Assembly: GCF_014645355.1 (NCBI RefSeq) | Contig: NZ_BMLS01000001.1 | Span: forward strand, 1,302,001 to 1,366,000 | Length of the DNA stretch: 64,000 bases | From: Bowmanella pacifica | Lineage (GTDB): Bacteria > Pseudomonadota > Gammaproteobacteria > Enterobacterales > Alteromonadaceae | Direction: 5' to 3' | Shown: positions 17,452 to 25,791 of the stretch, piece by piece | Position numbering within the stretch: the stretch's first letter is position 1 | Layout of the letters: the number at the start of each line of letters is the position of its first letter | Notes under the pieces: model-generated | Told to the model about the DNA's origin: nothing | What the model saw: only the letters and a program-made list of their open reading frames with translations | Databases searched by the model: none | Program-made: the position numbers and the translations under genes

Positions 17452-17538
17452 TTATTTCAGACCAAACGCTTCCCCCGCGGAGATAATAATCACCACGACC
17501 ACTACGACAGTAAGAAGAAGGTTTGCGAAAAGGTTCAT
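17452..17538 (-). CDS. ilvL: ilv operon leader peptide
   Basis: A 28-codon open frame, too short for most gene callers. It encodes MNLFANLLL, then a threonine, six consecutive valines and three isoleucines (TVVVVVVIII), then SAGEAFGLK and TAA. Dense runs of leucine, valine and isoleucine codons just before a T-tailed hairpin are the hallmark of ribosome-mediated attenuation of ilvGMDA: stalling at Leu, Val or Ile codons favours the antiterminator. Compared with the enteric IlvL peptide the control codons are concentrated into one hydrophobic run. Confidence is high from composition and position. Confidence 0.93.
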   Translation of the reverse strand: MNLFANLLLTVVVVVVIIISAGEAFGLK

Positions 17539-17584
17539 ATAAGGCTGTTTGCCCACTAAATATCAAGTTACGTCACTGCTATTA

Positions 17585-17614
17585 GAAATAGCACGGCGGT
17601 TGAAGCCAGATCAA
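17585..17614 (-). promoter_or_regulatory. Candidate ilvL-GMDA promoter
   Basis: On the minus strand TTGATC (-35, 17609-17614) and TATTTC (-10, 17585-17590) with an upstream TG form an extended -10 arrangement with an 18-bp spacer, about 45 bp before the leader ATG. Consensus match is moderate. Confidence 0.4.
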
Positions 17615-17724
17615 GCAATAATTTTTCTCAAAATCCATTTTTATAAAACAAGTCTTTCTCTCCCTTGTTATTTTTACCCTCACCGCATTAGAGTATGGGG
17701 CAATTCTGACGATGGAAAAGTGGC

Positions 17725-18339
17725 ATGAGCCATTGGTTACACTGGATTGATTTACTGGGTGTGGCAGTCTTTGCCATCTCTGGCACATTGATGGCCTATC
17801 GTAAGCATATGGATGGCTTTGGCGTGATAGTGCTGGCATCGGTCACCGCGATCGGCGGTGGTACCTTGCGCGATATGATTTTGGATCTCCCGGTGTTTTG
17901 GGTGCAGCAGCCGGATTTTCTGTATGCCATTTTAATTGCGGCCATGGTGACCATTTTTTGGCTGCGTATTACCCATAAATTTCCCTACCAAACCCTACTG
18001 GTGGCAGATGCCCTGGGCATCGCATTTTTTAATATCATGGGTATGCAAAAAGCCTTGGATCAAGGCACCGGTGCTTTTATCGCCATTGTTATGGGGACCA
18101 TGACAGGTGTCTTTGGTGGCTTAATTCGGGACGTAATCTGCCGGGAAATTCCTCTGGTTTTAAAAGGTGAACTTTATGCCACAACCTGTATCGTGGGTGG
18201 CATTTTGTATGTGTCGGCACTGGCGTTAGGCATTTCTGATTTGCCGGCAATGGCGCTAGGCATGCTGGCCACCTTACTACTCAGGCTGGGGGCAATACGC
18301 TGGCATTGGCAATTACCGGTTTTTCAGGGCAGTCACTGA
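17725..18339 (+). CDS. TRIC/UPF0126 family membrane protein (YicG-like)
   Basis: A 204-residue inner-membrane protein with about seven helices arranged as two repeated units. Each repeat has the glycine-rich motif of bacterial TRIC/UPF0126 proteins: GGGTLRDMIL (about residue 46) and GGLIRDVICREIPLVL (about 132). Family members are trimeric cation channels, or in some reports glycine transporters. It is divergent from the ilv operon and 75 bp upstream of comM. No specific substrate can be inferred. Confidence 0.85.
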   Translation: MSHWLHWIDLLGVAVFAISGTLMAYRKHMDGFGVIVLASVTAIGGGTLRDMILDLPVFWVQQPDFLYAILIAAMVTIFWLRITHKFPYQTLLVADALGIAFFNIMGMQKALDQGTGAFIAIVMGTMTGVFGGLIRDVICREIPLVLKGELYATTCIVGGILYVSALALGISDLPAMALGMLATLLLRLGAIRWHWQLPVFQGSH

Positions 18340-18414
18340 CTCCCCAGGACTCGTCATACTGGCGTTCCCAGCCTGCTGAACTAGGCTTTGACATGTGCAG
18401 CCAGGGAAGACCAC

Positions 18415-19929
18415 ATGTCACTAGCCATAGTCCATACTCGCGCCAGCGTAGGTATAGAAGCGCCCCCAATCAGGGTGGAAGTGCACTTGGCCAATGGACT
18501 GCCTGCGTTCAATATCGTCGGCTTACCAGAAGCCTCTGTCAGAGAATCCCGCGACCGGGTTCGCAGCGCATTGATCAACTCGGGGTTCGAATTCCCTGCC
18601 AGACGCATTACGGTTAACCTCGCTCCAGCGGATCTCCCCAAGGAAGGCGGACGTTTTGACCTACCGATCGCCATAGGAATTATTGCCGCCTGTGGCCAAA
18701 TTGCCGCTCAGGCGCTGGATAAATATGAATTGGCAGGTGAACTGGCACTATCAGGGGAACTGGCCCCCATCAGTGGCGCCTTGCCTTTTGCCCATGCTTG
18801 CCATAAAGCCAAGCAAGCCCTGATTATTCCCCAACAAAACGCATCTGAAGCCAGCTTAATTAATGGCATCACGCTCTTTGCCGCTCCCGCGTTACTGCAG
18901 GTTTTTCATCATCTTTGTGGTCAGCAAAGCTTACTGCCTTATAGCGGTGTCATTCCATCACAAGTCAGCAGCCAGTCTTTGGATATGCAGGATGTGATTG
19001 GCCAGACAACCGCCAAACGAGCGCTTGAGATCGCGGCGGCTGGCGCGCACAACCTGCTGTTCACCGGGCCGCCAGGGACAGGCAAAACCATGCTGGCCAA
19101 TCGACTGGTGGATATTCTTCCCCCCATGTCCGACGACGAAGCTCTGGAAACCGCCACCATCCATTCCATTACCGGCAAACCGGTCGAACCGGCACATTGG
19201 CGACAGCGCCCGTTTCGCCATCCGCATCATACGGCATCGGCTATCGCCCTGGCTGGCGGAGGCAGCATTCCCCGCCCCGGCGAAATATCCCTGGCTCATA
19301 ACGGTGTGCTGTTTCTTGATGAGCTACCTGAATTTGATCGCAAAGTATTGGATGTACTGAGAGAGCCTCTCGAATCAGGCTATGTATGTATTTCCAGAGC
19401 AGCACAACAGGCCAGGTTTCCTGCCAGGTTCCAACTGGTGGCAGCGATGAACCCCAGCCCAACAGGCAGCGTCGAGGATAAACGCAGTACACCGGACCAG
19501 GTTCTGCGTTATCTGAACCGCTTGTCGGGCCCGTTTCTGGACCGAATCGATTTACAAGTCGATGTACCGCGCTTACCTAAAGGGAGTCTCAGCAACCCAC
19601 AACAGGCTAGGGGTGAGAGCAGCCAGATTATACGCCAGCGGGTTCTCTGTGCCCGGGCTAGACAGTACGAACGGCGGGGTAAAGCCAATGCGGAACTCAG
19701 TGGTAAGGACATCAGCATAGATTGCGCACTGGCAAACTCGGATCAATATTTCTTGGAAAACGCCTGTGAACGCCTGGGCTTGTCTGTGCGTAGCTATCAC
19801 AGGTTACTGCGGGTAGCCCGAACCATTGCAGATTTACAGGCAGAGGCATTGATTAGCCGAGAACATCTGGCCGAAGCCCTGCAATACCGGGCCTTTGACC
19901 GCTTAATGGCACAATTGCTGGCTCAATAA
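18415..19929 (+). CDS. comM: ComM/YifB Mg-chelatase-like AAA+ ATPase
   Basis: A 504-residue cytosolic hexameric helicase. The N-terminal ChlI/Lon-like domain (about 20-140: FNIVGLPEASVRESRDRVRSA, then NLAPADLPKEGG) is followed by the AAA+ core with Walker A GPPGTGKTM, Walker B LFLDELPEF, and a C-terminal Mg-chelatase domain. ComM promotes branch migration during natural transformation in Vibrio; in E. coli its homologue YifB lies next to ilvL, as here. The start is the ATG at 18415 (MSLAIVHTRA); the open frame begins 27 bases earlier at a weaker codon. Confidence 0.93.
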   Translation: MSLAIVHTRASVGIEAPPIRVEVHLANGLPAFNIVGLPEASVRESRDRVRSALINSGFEFPARRITVNLAPADLPKEGGRFDLPIAIGIIAACGQIAAQALDKYELAGELALSGELAPISGALPFAHACHKAKQALIIPQQNASEASLINGITLFAAPALLQVFHHLCGQQSLLPYSGVIPSQVSSQSLDMQDVIGQTTAKRALEIAAAGAHNLLFTGPPGTGKTMLANRLVDILPPMSDDEALETATIHSITGKPVEPAHWRQRPFRHPHHTASAIALAGGGSIPRPGEISLAHNGVLFLDELPEFDRKVLDVLREPLESGYVCISRAAQQARFPARFQLVAAMNPSPTGSVEDKRSTPDQVLRYLNRLSGPFLDRIDLQVDVPRLPKGSLSNPQQARGESSQIIRQRVLCARARQYERRGKANAELSGKDISIDCALANSDQYFLENACERLGLSVRSYHRLLRVARTIADLQAEALISREHLAEALQYRAFDRLMAQLLAQ

Positions 19930-20134
19930 GTATGAAACTAGACATTGGTCTGCAACAACAAGGAATTAACACTTATGACACTTGCGCTTTACTTGACAAG
20001 TCAATAGCATAAGGCGTGTTGCGGCTTTTTCGCTCACGTCTAACCGACTGGCGATTAAGCAGTAGTACAACGCCATTTGATAACCATAAAAACAATAGCA
20101 GTTTGCCAGCTGGCGACCCGTTTGGAATGGAATA

Positions 20135-22021
20135 ATGAAGCGAATAGCACACCTTGCTCTAGCAATAGCACTGGTTTACCCAACCAGTCTGCTTGCAGCG
20201 GAAAATGCCTCGGTTGAGGCCATCCAACAGCAAATTCAAGCCAACCAAAGCGAATACGACAGCTACCATCGGACGCTGGAAGGTGAAATAGCCAAAGCCG
20301 CACAGTTTGAGCGTGATCTTGCGTCCATGCGCACCAACGGAAAAGCATTGGAGCATAACCGGCAGGTTAAGCTGAACGAGATGAATGTTCAGTATGAGCG
20401 CACTATTGAAGACCCCAGTATAGATATTAACGAGGCCAGGGAAGCCTATCTGTCAGCGGTTCGCGCGCACAAAGAAAACAAAGACGCGATTACGGCCAAG
20501 TACAATGAATGGCAAAGCAAGCTGTTGGATGTAGAGCAACTGCGCCTATCCAAACACAGCTTGTTAAACAAAATTGAAAGCCTGAAAGAAAAACTCAATA
20601 ACGCCCGGGTTGATCGTTTATTCCGTGAATTTAACCGCCAGGATCAGGTTACGGTCAATCATGAGATAACCTGTGATCGCAACGAGACCATAGGCAAATG
20701 TTCCGAGCGCGGTAAGTTCCTGGCCAAGCAAAAAGCCTCTAAGCGCTTTTTGGATCAGTTGTATGACGGTCTGACAGAAGCTCCCGCTGCTAAGCAACAC
20801 CGCCCATACTCTGAGGCCTATGTGTTATTGCTTCGCAGTGACGTAACTCAGGATGGCTTCAGCGGTGCCGGTAACTATGCGGTGCAGATGAATGTAGAAC
20901 TGAAGGGTAACCTGAAGCGTACCGAAGGCTGTCAGTTATTGGGTCTGGACAAACGCTATTGTGTCGCAGAGCGTGCGCAGCAAGACATGGCCAAAGTGGT
21001 TACTGTTCCTAAAGCATCTGATGGCAGCGCGCCAATCGATGAGTCGGTTATGTACGAGCTGACCGTGCGTTCCAACGTGTATGACGATGAAGTCTATATT
21101 GATGGCGTCAGCTACGGTTCAACACGATTACAGATTATGTTGCCAGCCGGCCCTCATGACCTGGAAGTGGTCAAACGCGGCTACGAAACCTTCCGCCAGA
21201 ATATCCAGTTGAAGGAAAGCACCACCATCAAAGTGGAGATGAAACGGGCCCAGTTTGCTTTCAACAAAGGGGAAAAAGTTCAGGATATCCTTAACGGCGA
21301 TATCCCTGGCCCACAGCTGGTTGTGGTACCTGCGGGCACCTTCCGCATGGGTGATATTAACGGCAGTGGCTTGGAAAACGAGCGGCCGGTTGAAACCAAA
21401 ACCCTGAACAACTCCTTTGGTATCGGCGAGTTCGAAGTCACAGTGGCAGACTTCCGCCGCTTTGTGGAAGAAACCAGTTATGTTACCGATGCCGAGAAAG
21501 ACAGGGGCTGCGCTTTCTATGAGCAAGGCGCACCGGTATGGCAGGCCCAGTTGAACTGGCGCACTCCCGGCTATGCCAACACCGACAATCACCCTGTAGT
21601 TTGTATCAGCCAGCGCGATGCAACAGCTTATGCGAATTGGTTAAGTGAAGCCAGCGGCAACAAATACCGCCTGCCCACCGAAGTCGAATGGGAATACGCC
21701 GCCCGTGGCGGCAAAGAAAATGACTATTGGTGGGGTAACAGCGTGGGCACAGGTAATGCCAACTGTGGTTGGTGTGGTAGTCAGTGGTCAAATATCAGTG
21801 CCGCGCCTGTGGCCTCTTTTGACCGCAACAGTTACGGCCTGTTTGATACCGCTGGCAACGTATGGGAATGGACAGTCTCCAACGCCTCAAGCAATGGCTC
21901 AGTAGTGCGTGGTGGTGCCTGGAACTTTGCGCCTCGTCTGGCAAGAGTATCAACCCGTATGGAGCTGGACCCCAGTTTTCGCGCCAATTACATCGGCATG
22001 CGCGTCGTCAGAGAACGCTAA
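20135..22021 (+). CDS. Secreted coiled-coil protein with PEGA and FGE/SUMF1-like domains
   Basis: A 628-residue exported protein. Order: signal peptide (1-21), a long charged coiled coil (about 25-165), a beta-rich region with two cysteines (about 225-290), a PEGA repeat (about 305-365: VYIDGVSYGSTRLQIMLPAG, then HDLEVVKRGYETF), and a C-terminal formylglycine-generating-enzyme-like domain (about 395-628: VPAGTFRMGD, FEVTVADFRRFV, YRLPTEVEWEYAARGG, GNVWEWT, VVRGGAW). The copper-binding cysteine pair expected after the RGG[SA] motif is missing (RGGAWNFAPRLARVSTR), so it is unlikely to make formylglycine. It is probably a cell-envelope binding or scaffold protein. It is a single gene closed by a strong terminator. 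Confidence 0.8.
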   Translation: MKRIAHLALAIALVYPTSLLAAENASVEAIQQQIQANQSEYDSYHRTLEGEIAKAAQFERDLASMRTNGKALEHNRQVKLNEMNVQYERTIEDPSIDINEAREAYLSAVRAHKENKDAITAKYNEWQSKLLDVEQLRLSKHSLLNKIESLKEKLNNARVDRLFREFNRQDQVTVNHEITCDRNETIGKCSERGKFLAKQKASKRFLDQLYDGLTEAPAAKQHRPYSEAYVLLLRSDVTQDGFSGAGNYAVQMNVELKGNLKRTEGCQLLGLDKRYCVAERAQQDMAKVVTVPKASDGSAPIDESVMYELTVRSNVYDDEVYIDGVSYGSTRLQIMLPAGPHDLEVVKRGYETFRQNIQLKESTTIKVEMKRAQFAFNKGEKVQDILNGDIPGPQLVVVPAGTFRMGDINGSGLENERPVETKTLNNSFGIGEFEVTVADFRRFVEETSYVTDAEKDRGCAFYEQGAPVWQAQLNWRTPGYANTDNHPVVCISQRDATAYANWLSEASGNKYRLPTEVEWEYAARGGKENDYWWGNSVGTGNANCGWCGSQWSNISAAPVASFDRNSYGLFDTAGNVWEWTVSNASSNGSVVRGGAWNFAPRLARVSTRMELDPSFRANYIGMRVVRER

Positions 22022-22038
22022 GTATCGCTGCTCTAGAA

Positions 22039-22062
22039 AAACCGGCTCACGCCGGTTTTTTT
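22039..22062 (+). terminator. Rho-independent terminator after the PEGA/FGE-like gene
   Basis: AAACCGGC / GCCGGTTT around a TCAC loop followed by a run of T residues. Confidence 0.9.
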
Positions 22063-22130
22063 ATGTCCAGGGATGGACGGTATGTCGACGTTGTCAGGAA
22101 CATTCGTCGACTATGTCCAAGGATGGACGG
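22062..22130. repeat. Direct repeat pair of a palindromic 19-mer
   Basis: TATGTCCARGGATGGACGG occurs at 22062-22080 and again at 22112-22130 with one difference. Each copy contains the inverted repeat GTCCA-4-TGGAC, and the spacer holds two GTCGAC sites. It lies between convergent genes and looks like a dispersed intergenic repeat rather than a terminator. Confidence 0.6.
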
Positions 22131-22147
22131 GCAAGCACTGTCTGGCT

Positions 22148-23023
22148 TTAACTCCAAACAACACAGATGGCGGCAACCACAATCAACAGCAGACCCAGTT
22201 TATCGGCTTTTGCGAGCTTTTCACGGAACAGCCAGGCAGAGATCATCAAGCTAAACAGCACCTCAACCTGTCCCAGGGTTTTAACCAGGGCGACAGACTC
22301 CAGGCTCATGGCGGTAAACCAACCAATGGAACCAAGACAACTGCAAAAGCTGATCAGCAGGGTCAATCTGGGTCGATGCCACAAGGCTGTCAAGGTGGCG
22401 GCATCTTTGACCAACAGCCAGCCGATCATCAACACGGATTGAAGAACAATAACCAACAAAAGCACCCAGGCCGCTCCGTGGGGGAAAGGTAATCCCAAGG
22501 CTAGACTGGCTTCTCTGACCCAAAGCGAAGTCAGCGCGAAGGCCAGGCCACTGCCTAAGCCCAATCCCAGCGTTTGCCATGACCATCCATGCACAGCACG
22601 GATGCCGCTAAGCAAAAACACAGCGAGACCGCCAAGTAGCACACCAAGCCAGCCCAACCAGTCGAGAGAAACGGCATAGAATGCAACACCAAGGGCCGCG
22701 GCCAGAATCGCTTCGCTTTTAGCCAGCCCCACCCCGATGGCGTAATTACGTAACTGAAACAACCTAACCATCAGCGCGGTGGCCAGAATCTGCATCAGCG
22801 CGGCTCCCAAAATATACCAGGCGAAAGCCAGGTTGGGCTGAGGGAGCTCCACAGGTTTCCACCAATAAAGTCCCAGCAAGTAGATTGCCGCTAACGGACT
22901 GGCATAGAGAAAACGCGCTAATGTCACCCCACTGGCAGCCACTTCATGACTCAGTTGTTTTTGAAAGGCGTTACGCCAAGCCTGCATAAACGCGGCCATT
23001 AAGGTAAAGGGGATCCAAAGCAC
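22148..23023 (-). CDS. EamA/DMT-superfamily transporter
   Basis: A 291-residue inner-membrane protein with about ten hydrophobic helices in two homologous halves (EamA repeats), typical of drug/metabolite transporters. The second half has SIGWFTAMSLESVALVKTLGQVEVLFSLMIS, characteristic of the repeat's conserved loop. The substrate cannot be inferred; export of amino acids or other metabolites is common in the family, and the place next to ilvY is only suggestive. It lies 60 bp downstream of ilvY in the same direction and could be cotranscribed with it. Confidence 0.8.
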   Translation of the reverse strand: MLWIPFTLMAAFMQAWRNAFQKQLSHEVAASGVTLARFLYASPLAAIYLLGLYWWKPVELPQPNLAFAWYILGAALMQILATALMVRLFQLRNYAIGVGLAKSEAILAAALGVAFYAVSLDWLGWLGVLLGGLAVFLLSGIRAVHGWSWQTLGLGLGSGLAFALTSLWVREASLALGLPFPHGAAWVLLLVIVLQSVLMIGWLLVKDAATLTALWHRPRLTLLISFCSCLGSIGWFTAMSLESVALVKTLGQVEVLFSLMISAWLFREKLAKADKLGLLLIVVAAICVVWS

Positions 23024-23082
23024 GTAAAATTTACCCTTGATGAAAAAGACGCCAGATAATAACAGCCTGCGTCACTAAAGCG

Positions 23083-23940
23083 TCAGATTTGTTCCAGCAG
23101 GGCCCTGATCAGCGGGTCGGTAGCGCGCTCCTTCAGGCAGCACAATCCCAACCGGAAGGGTTCAATATCGCCCAGTGCAATAATAGCTATCTTGTCGGCC
23201 AGAATAGACTGCTCAACAACAGGACGGGGCACTATGCCTATTCCGCAGCCCAGCGCCACCATGCTGACAATAGCTTCATGGCCCCCCACAGTGGCATACA
23301 CATTAGGGCGAATGCCATGCTCAGCCAGCCAATGGTGCACGATACGTTTTGACGGCCCCGAATCCGGCAACACCATAGACACCCCGCGCCAATCCACTTG
23401 CTCCAATTGCGTAAGTCGCATGGAGGCGGGGCAAATCATCACCAAGGGGAGGGTATCCAGATGATGAAAGGCCAACTCTGGCGGGAAATCCGGTGCATCA
23501 ACAGCAATGGCCATATCCGCCTTACCTGTTAACACCTTGTCGGTGGAAACACCGGGATCGCCGGTCGTCAGCTTGATTTCCACCTGTGGATACAAGTGCC
23601 GGAAGCGTTCCAGCAGGGCGGGAAGATGGCTGTAACTAGCGGTAACAGAGCAAAACAAACTAAGCTCACCGGCGATCTCCTGACTGTGACGCTGAATCTC
23701 ACTTTTTACCTGCTGCCACCCCGCCAGCGTTTGCTGGCTAAATTCCAACAGCCGGCTGCCCGCCGCCGTTAATTTAACCTTGCGGTTATCCCTTACAAAC
23801 AGCGCCGCTCCGCACTCCTCCTCGAGGCGCTGTATAGCACGGCTTAAGGTAGAAGGACTGACATACAAGGCCTCGGCGGTCTTGCCAAAATGCAGACTGT
23901 TGGCCAGGTGCTGAAAAAGTTGCAGGCTACGGACATCCAT
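23083..23940 (-). CDS. ilvY: LysR-family activator of ilvC (IlvY)
   Basis: A 285-residue LysR-type regulator. The N-terminal winged helix (MDVRSLQLFQHLANSLHFGKTAEALYVSPSTLSRAIQRLE) and the effector-domain segment LFCSVTASYSHLPALLERFR closely follow the enteric IlvY pattern. In E. coli IlvY binds acetolactate or acetohydroxybutyrate and activates ilvC. The ATG at 23940 gives the family-typical start; the open frame extends 54 bases further without support. It is divergent from ilvC with a 148-bp shared regulatory region. Confidence 0.93.
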   Translation of the reverse strand: MDVRSLQLFQHLANSLHFGKTAEALYVSPSTLSRAIQRLEEECGAALFVRDNRKVKLTAAGSRLLEFSQQTLAGWQQVKSEIQRHSQEIAGELSLFCSVTASYSHLPALLERFRHLYPQVEIKLTTGDPGVSTDKVLTGKADMAIAVDAPDFPPELAFHHLDTLPLVMICPASMRLTQLEQVDWRGVSMVLPDSGPSKRIVHHWLAEHGIRPNVYATVGGHEAIVSMVALGCGIGIVPRPVVEQSILADKIAIIALGDIEPFRLGLCCLKERATDPLIRALLEQI

Positions 23941-24088
23941 CATTATTGCAGAATATGAAACACAGGCTTGCAAATATATCATTTTATTCAACAAGAGCCA
24001 TGGCCTATTCTCTATTCAACACAAGTACGTCACTGGCTTGTAAGAAGAAGTTTATTGGTCGCCCGGATGGGGGGCCACGGAGAAATTT
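23941..24088. promoter_or_regulatory. ilvY-ilvC divergent control region
   Basis: It carries TTGCAGAATAT (23946-23956) and TTGCAAATAT (23968-23977) about two helical turns apart, which may be IlvY half-sites, and two copies of TATTCAACA (23985-23993 and 24013-24021) 28 bp apart. GGAG precedes the ilvC ATG. Motifs are seen directly; assignment to IlvY is inferred from the divergent arrangement. Confidence 0.5.
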
Positions 24089-25573
24089 ATGGCAAATTAT
24101 TTTAACTCCCTGAATTTTAGACAGCAGCTGGATCAGCTGGGTCAATGCCGTTTCATGGATCGTCAGGAATTCACTGACGGCTGTGAATTCCTAAAAGGCA
24201 AAAAAATTGTCATCGTTGGCTGTGGTGCGCAAGGCCTGAACCAAGGTCTGAACATGCGCGACTCCGGTTTGGATGTCGCTTACGCACTGCGTCAATCCGC
24301 CATCGATGAAAAACGTGATTCATGGCAGCGTGCGACCTCCAACGGTTTTGAGGTCGGCACTTATCAGCAGCTTATTCCCAACGCGGATCTGGTCTATAAC
24401 CTGACGCCCGATAAGCAACACGCAAATGTTATCGAAGCGGTCATGCCGCTGATGAAGCAAGGTGCAGCCCTGTCTTATTCTCACGGTTTCAATATTGTTG
24501 AAGAAGGCCAGCAAATTCGCAGCGACATTACGGTTGTGATGTGTGCACCCAAGTGTCCTGGTACCGAAGTACGTGAAGAATATAAGCGTGGTTTCGGTGT
24601 ACCTACCCTGATTGCTGTTCACCCTGAAAATGATCCACAAGGTCTGGGTCTGGATATTGCCAAAGCCCTGGCTTCTGCCACAGGTGGTGACAGAGCTGGC
24701 GTACTGCACTCCTCTTTTGTTGCCGAAGTAAAGTCTGACCTGATGGGCGAGCAAACCATCCTGTGTGGTATGCAACAAAGTGCCGCCATCTTAGGCTTTG
24801 AAAAAATGGTAGCCGATGGCGAAGATCCAGCTTACGCCGCAGCACTGCTCCAATTTGGCCTGGAAGCCATCACCGAAGCATTAAAGATCGGTGGTGTGAC
24901 CAACATGATGGACAGATTGTCCAACCCGGCCAAAATTGAAGCCTTTGAACTGTCCGAGCAACTGAAAGATTTACTGCGTCCTCTGTTTGAAAAGCATCAG
25001 GACGATATCCTTAGCGGTGAATTTTCTCGCACTATGATGCAGGATTGGGCCAATGGTGATGCCAATCTGCTGAAGTGGCGCGAAGAAACCGGCCGCAGTG
25101 GTTTTGAGCAAGCTCCTGTGTATCAGGGCAAGATCGATGAGCAAGAGTTCTTCGACAAAGGCATCTTCCTGGTAGCCATGATCAAGGCCGGTGTTGAGTT
25201 AGCATTCGAAGTTATGGTTGAGTCCGGCATGTTGCCTGAGTCGGCTTACTACGAATCGCTGCATGAAACCCCGCTTATCGCTAACACTATTGCCCGTAAG
25301 CGTCTGTACGAAATGAACGTCGTTATTTCGGACACGGCAGAATACGGCAACTACCTGTTTGCCAACGCAGCCATTCCACTGCTGGCCGAGAAGTTTATGC
25401 CAAGCTTAAGTGCGGAATTGCTAGGAAAAGGGTTATCCAGCCAATCTAACAGCGTGGATAACAAAACTCTGGTTGCTGTTAATCAGGCCATCAGAGACCA
25501 CCATGTTGAGTTGGTAGGTGAAGAGTTACGTGGCTACATGACTGATATGAAGGCCATTGTCGCAGCGAACTAA
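24089..25573 (+). CDS. ilvC: Ketol-acid reductoisomerase, class II (IlvC)
   Basis: A 494-residue NADPH- and Mg-dependent enzyme that isomerises and reduces acetolactate in valine and isoleucine synthesis. The Rossmann motif is [17 protein letters not shown] and the NADPH-binding residues follow in YALRQ. Catalytic-domain segments ([41 protein letters not shown]) and the length of about 490 identify the long class II form with duplicated C-terminal domain. It is a single gene behind the ilvY control region, closed by a terminator. Confidence 0.97.
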   Translation: MANYFNSLNFRQQLDQLGQCRFMDRQEFTDGCEFLKGKKIVIVGCGAQGLNQGLNMRDSGLDVAYALRQSAIDEKRDSWQRATSNGFEVGTYQQLIPNADLVYNLTPDKQHANVIEAVMPLMKQGAALSYSHGFNIVEEGQQIRSDITVVMCAPKCPGTEVREEYKRGFGVPTLIAVHPENDPQGLGLDIAKALASATGGDRAGVLHSSFVAEVKSDLMGEQTILCGMQQSAAILGFEKMVADGEDPAYAAALLQFGLEAITEALKIGGVTNMMDRLSNPAKIEAFELSEQLKDLLRPLFEKHQDDILSGEFSRTMMQDWANGDANLLKWREETGRSGFEQAPVYQGKIDEQEFFDKGIFLVAMIKAGVELAFEVMVESGMLPESAYYESLHETPLIANTIARKRLYEMNVVISDTAEYGNYLFANAAIPLLAEKFMPSLSAELLGKGLSSQSNSVDNKTLVAVNQAIRDHHVELVGEELRGYMTDMKAIVAAN

Positions 25574-25612
25574 ATTCTCCAGTTTCTGTCGTTAGGTGCT
25601 AACCAAGCCCTT

Positions 25613-25641
25613 TGCCCGGTCAATTTGGCCGGGCTTTTTTT
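25613..25641 (+). terminator. Rho-independent terminator after ilvC
   Basis: GCCCGG / CCGGGC stem with a nine-base loop and seven T residues. Confidence 0.92.
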
Positions 25642-25697
25642 ATTCCCCTCGAATACTTCATATGTGAAAATATTGTAAAAACATTTAATCCATTAAA

Positions 25698-25726
25698 TTG
25701 ACTAATCGTTGTGCGTTTCCTACGTT
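25698..25726 (+). promoter_or_regulatory. Candidate promoter of the GH19-like gene
   Basis: TTGACT (-35) and TACGTT (-10) with a 17-bp spacer, about 65 bp before the ATG at 25792. The -35 match is good and the -10 match weak. Confidence 0.35.
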
Positions 25727-25791
25727 TGTTGTGCTCTGCTGGTTGTAATGTCACCAGCGCCTCGACAACAACAAACATAGGACAAGGAACG

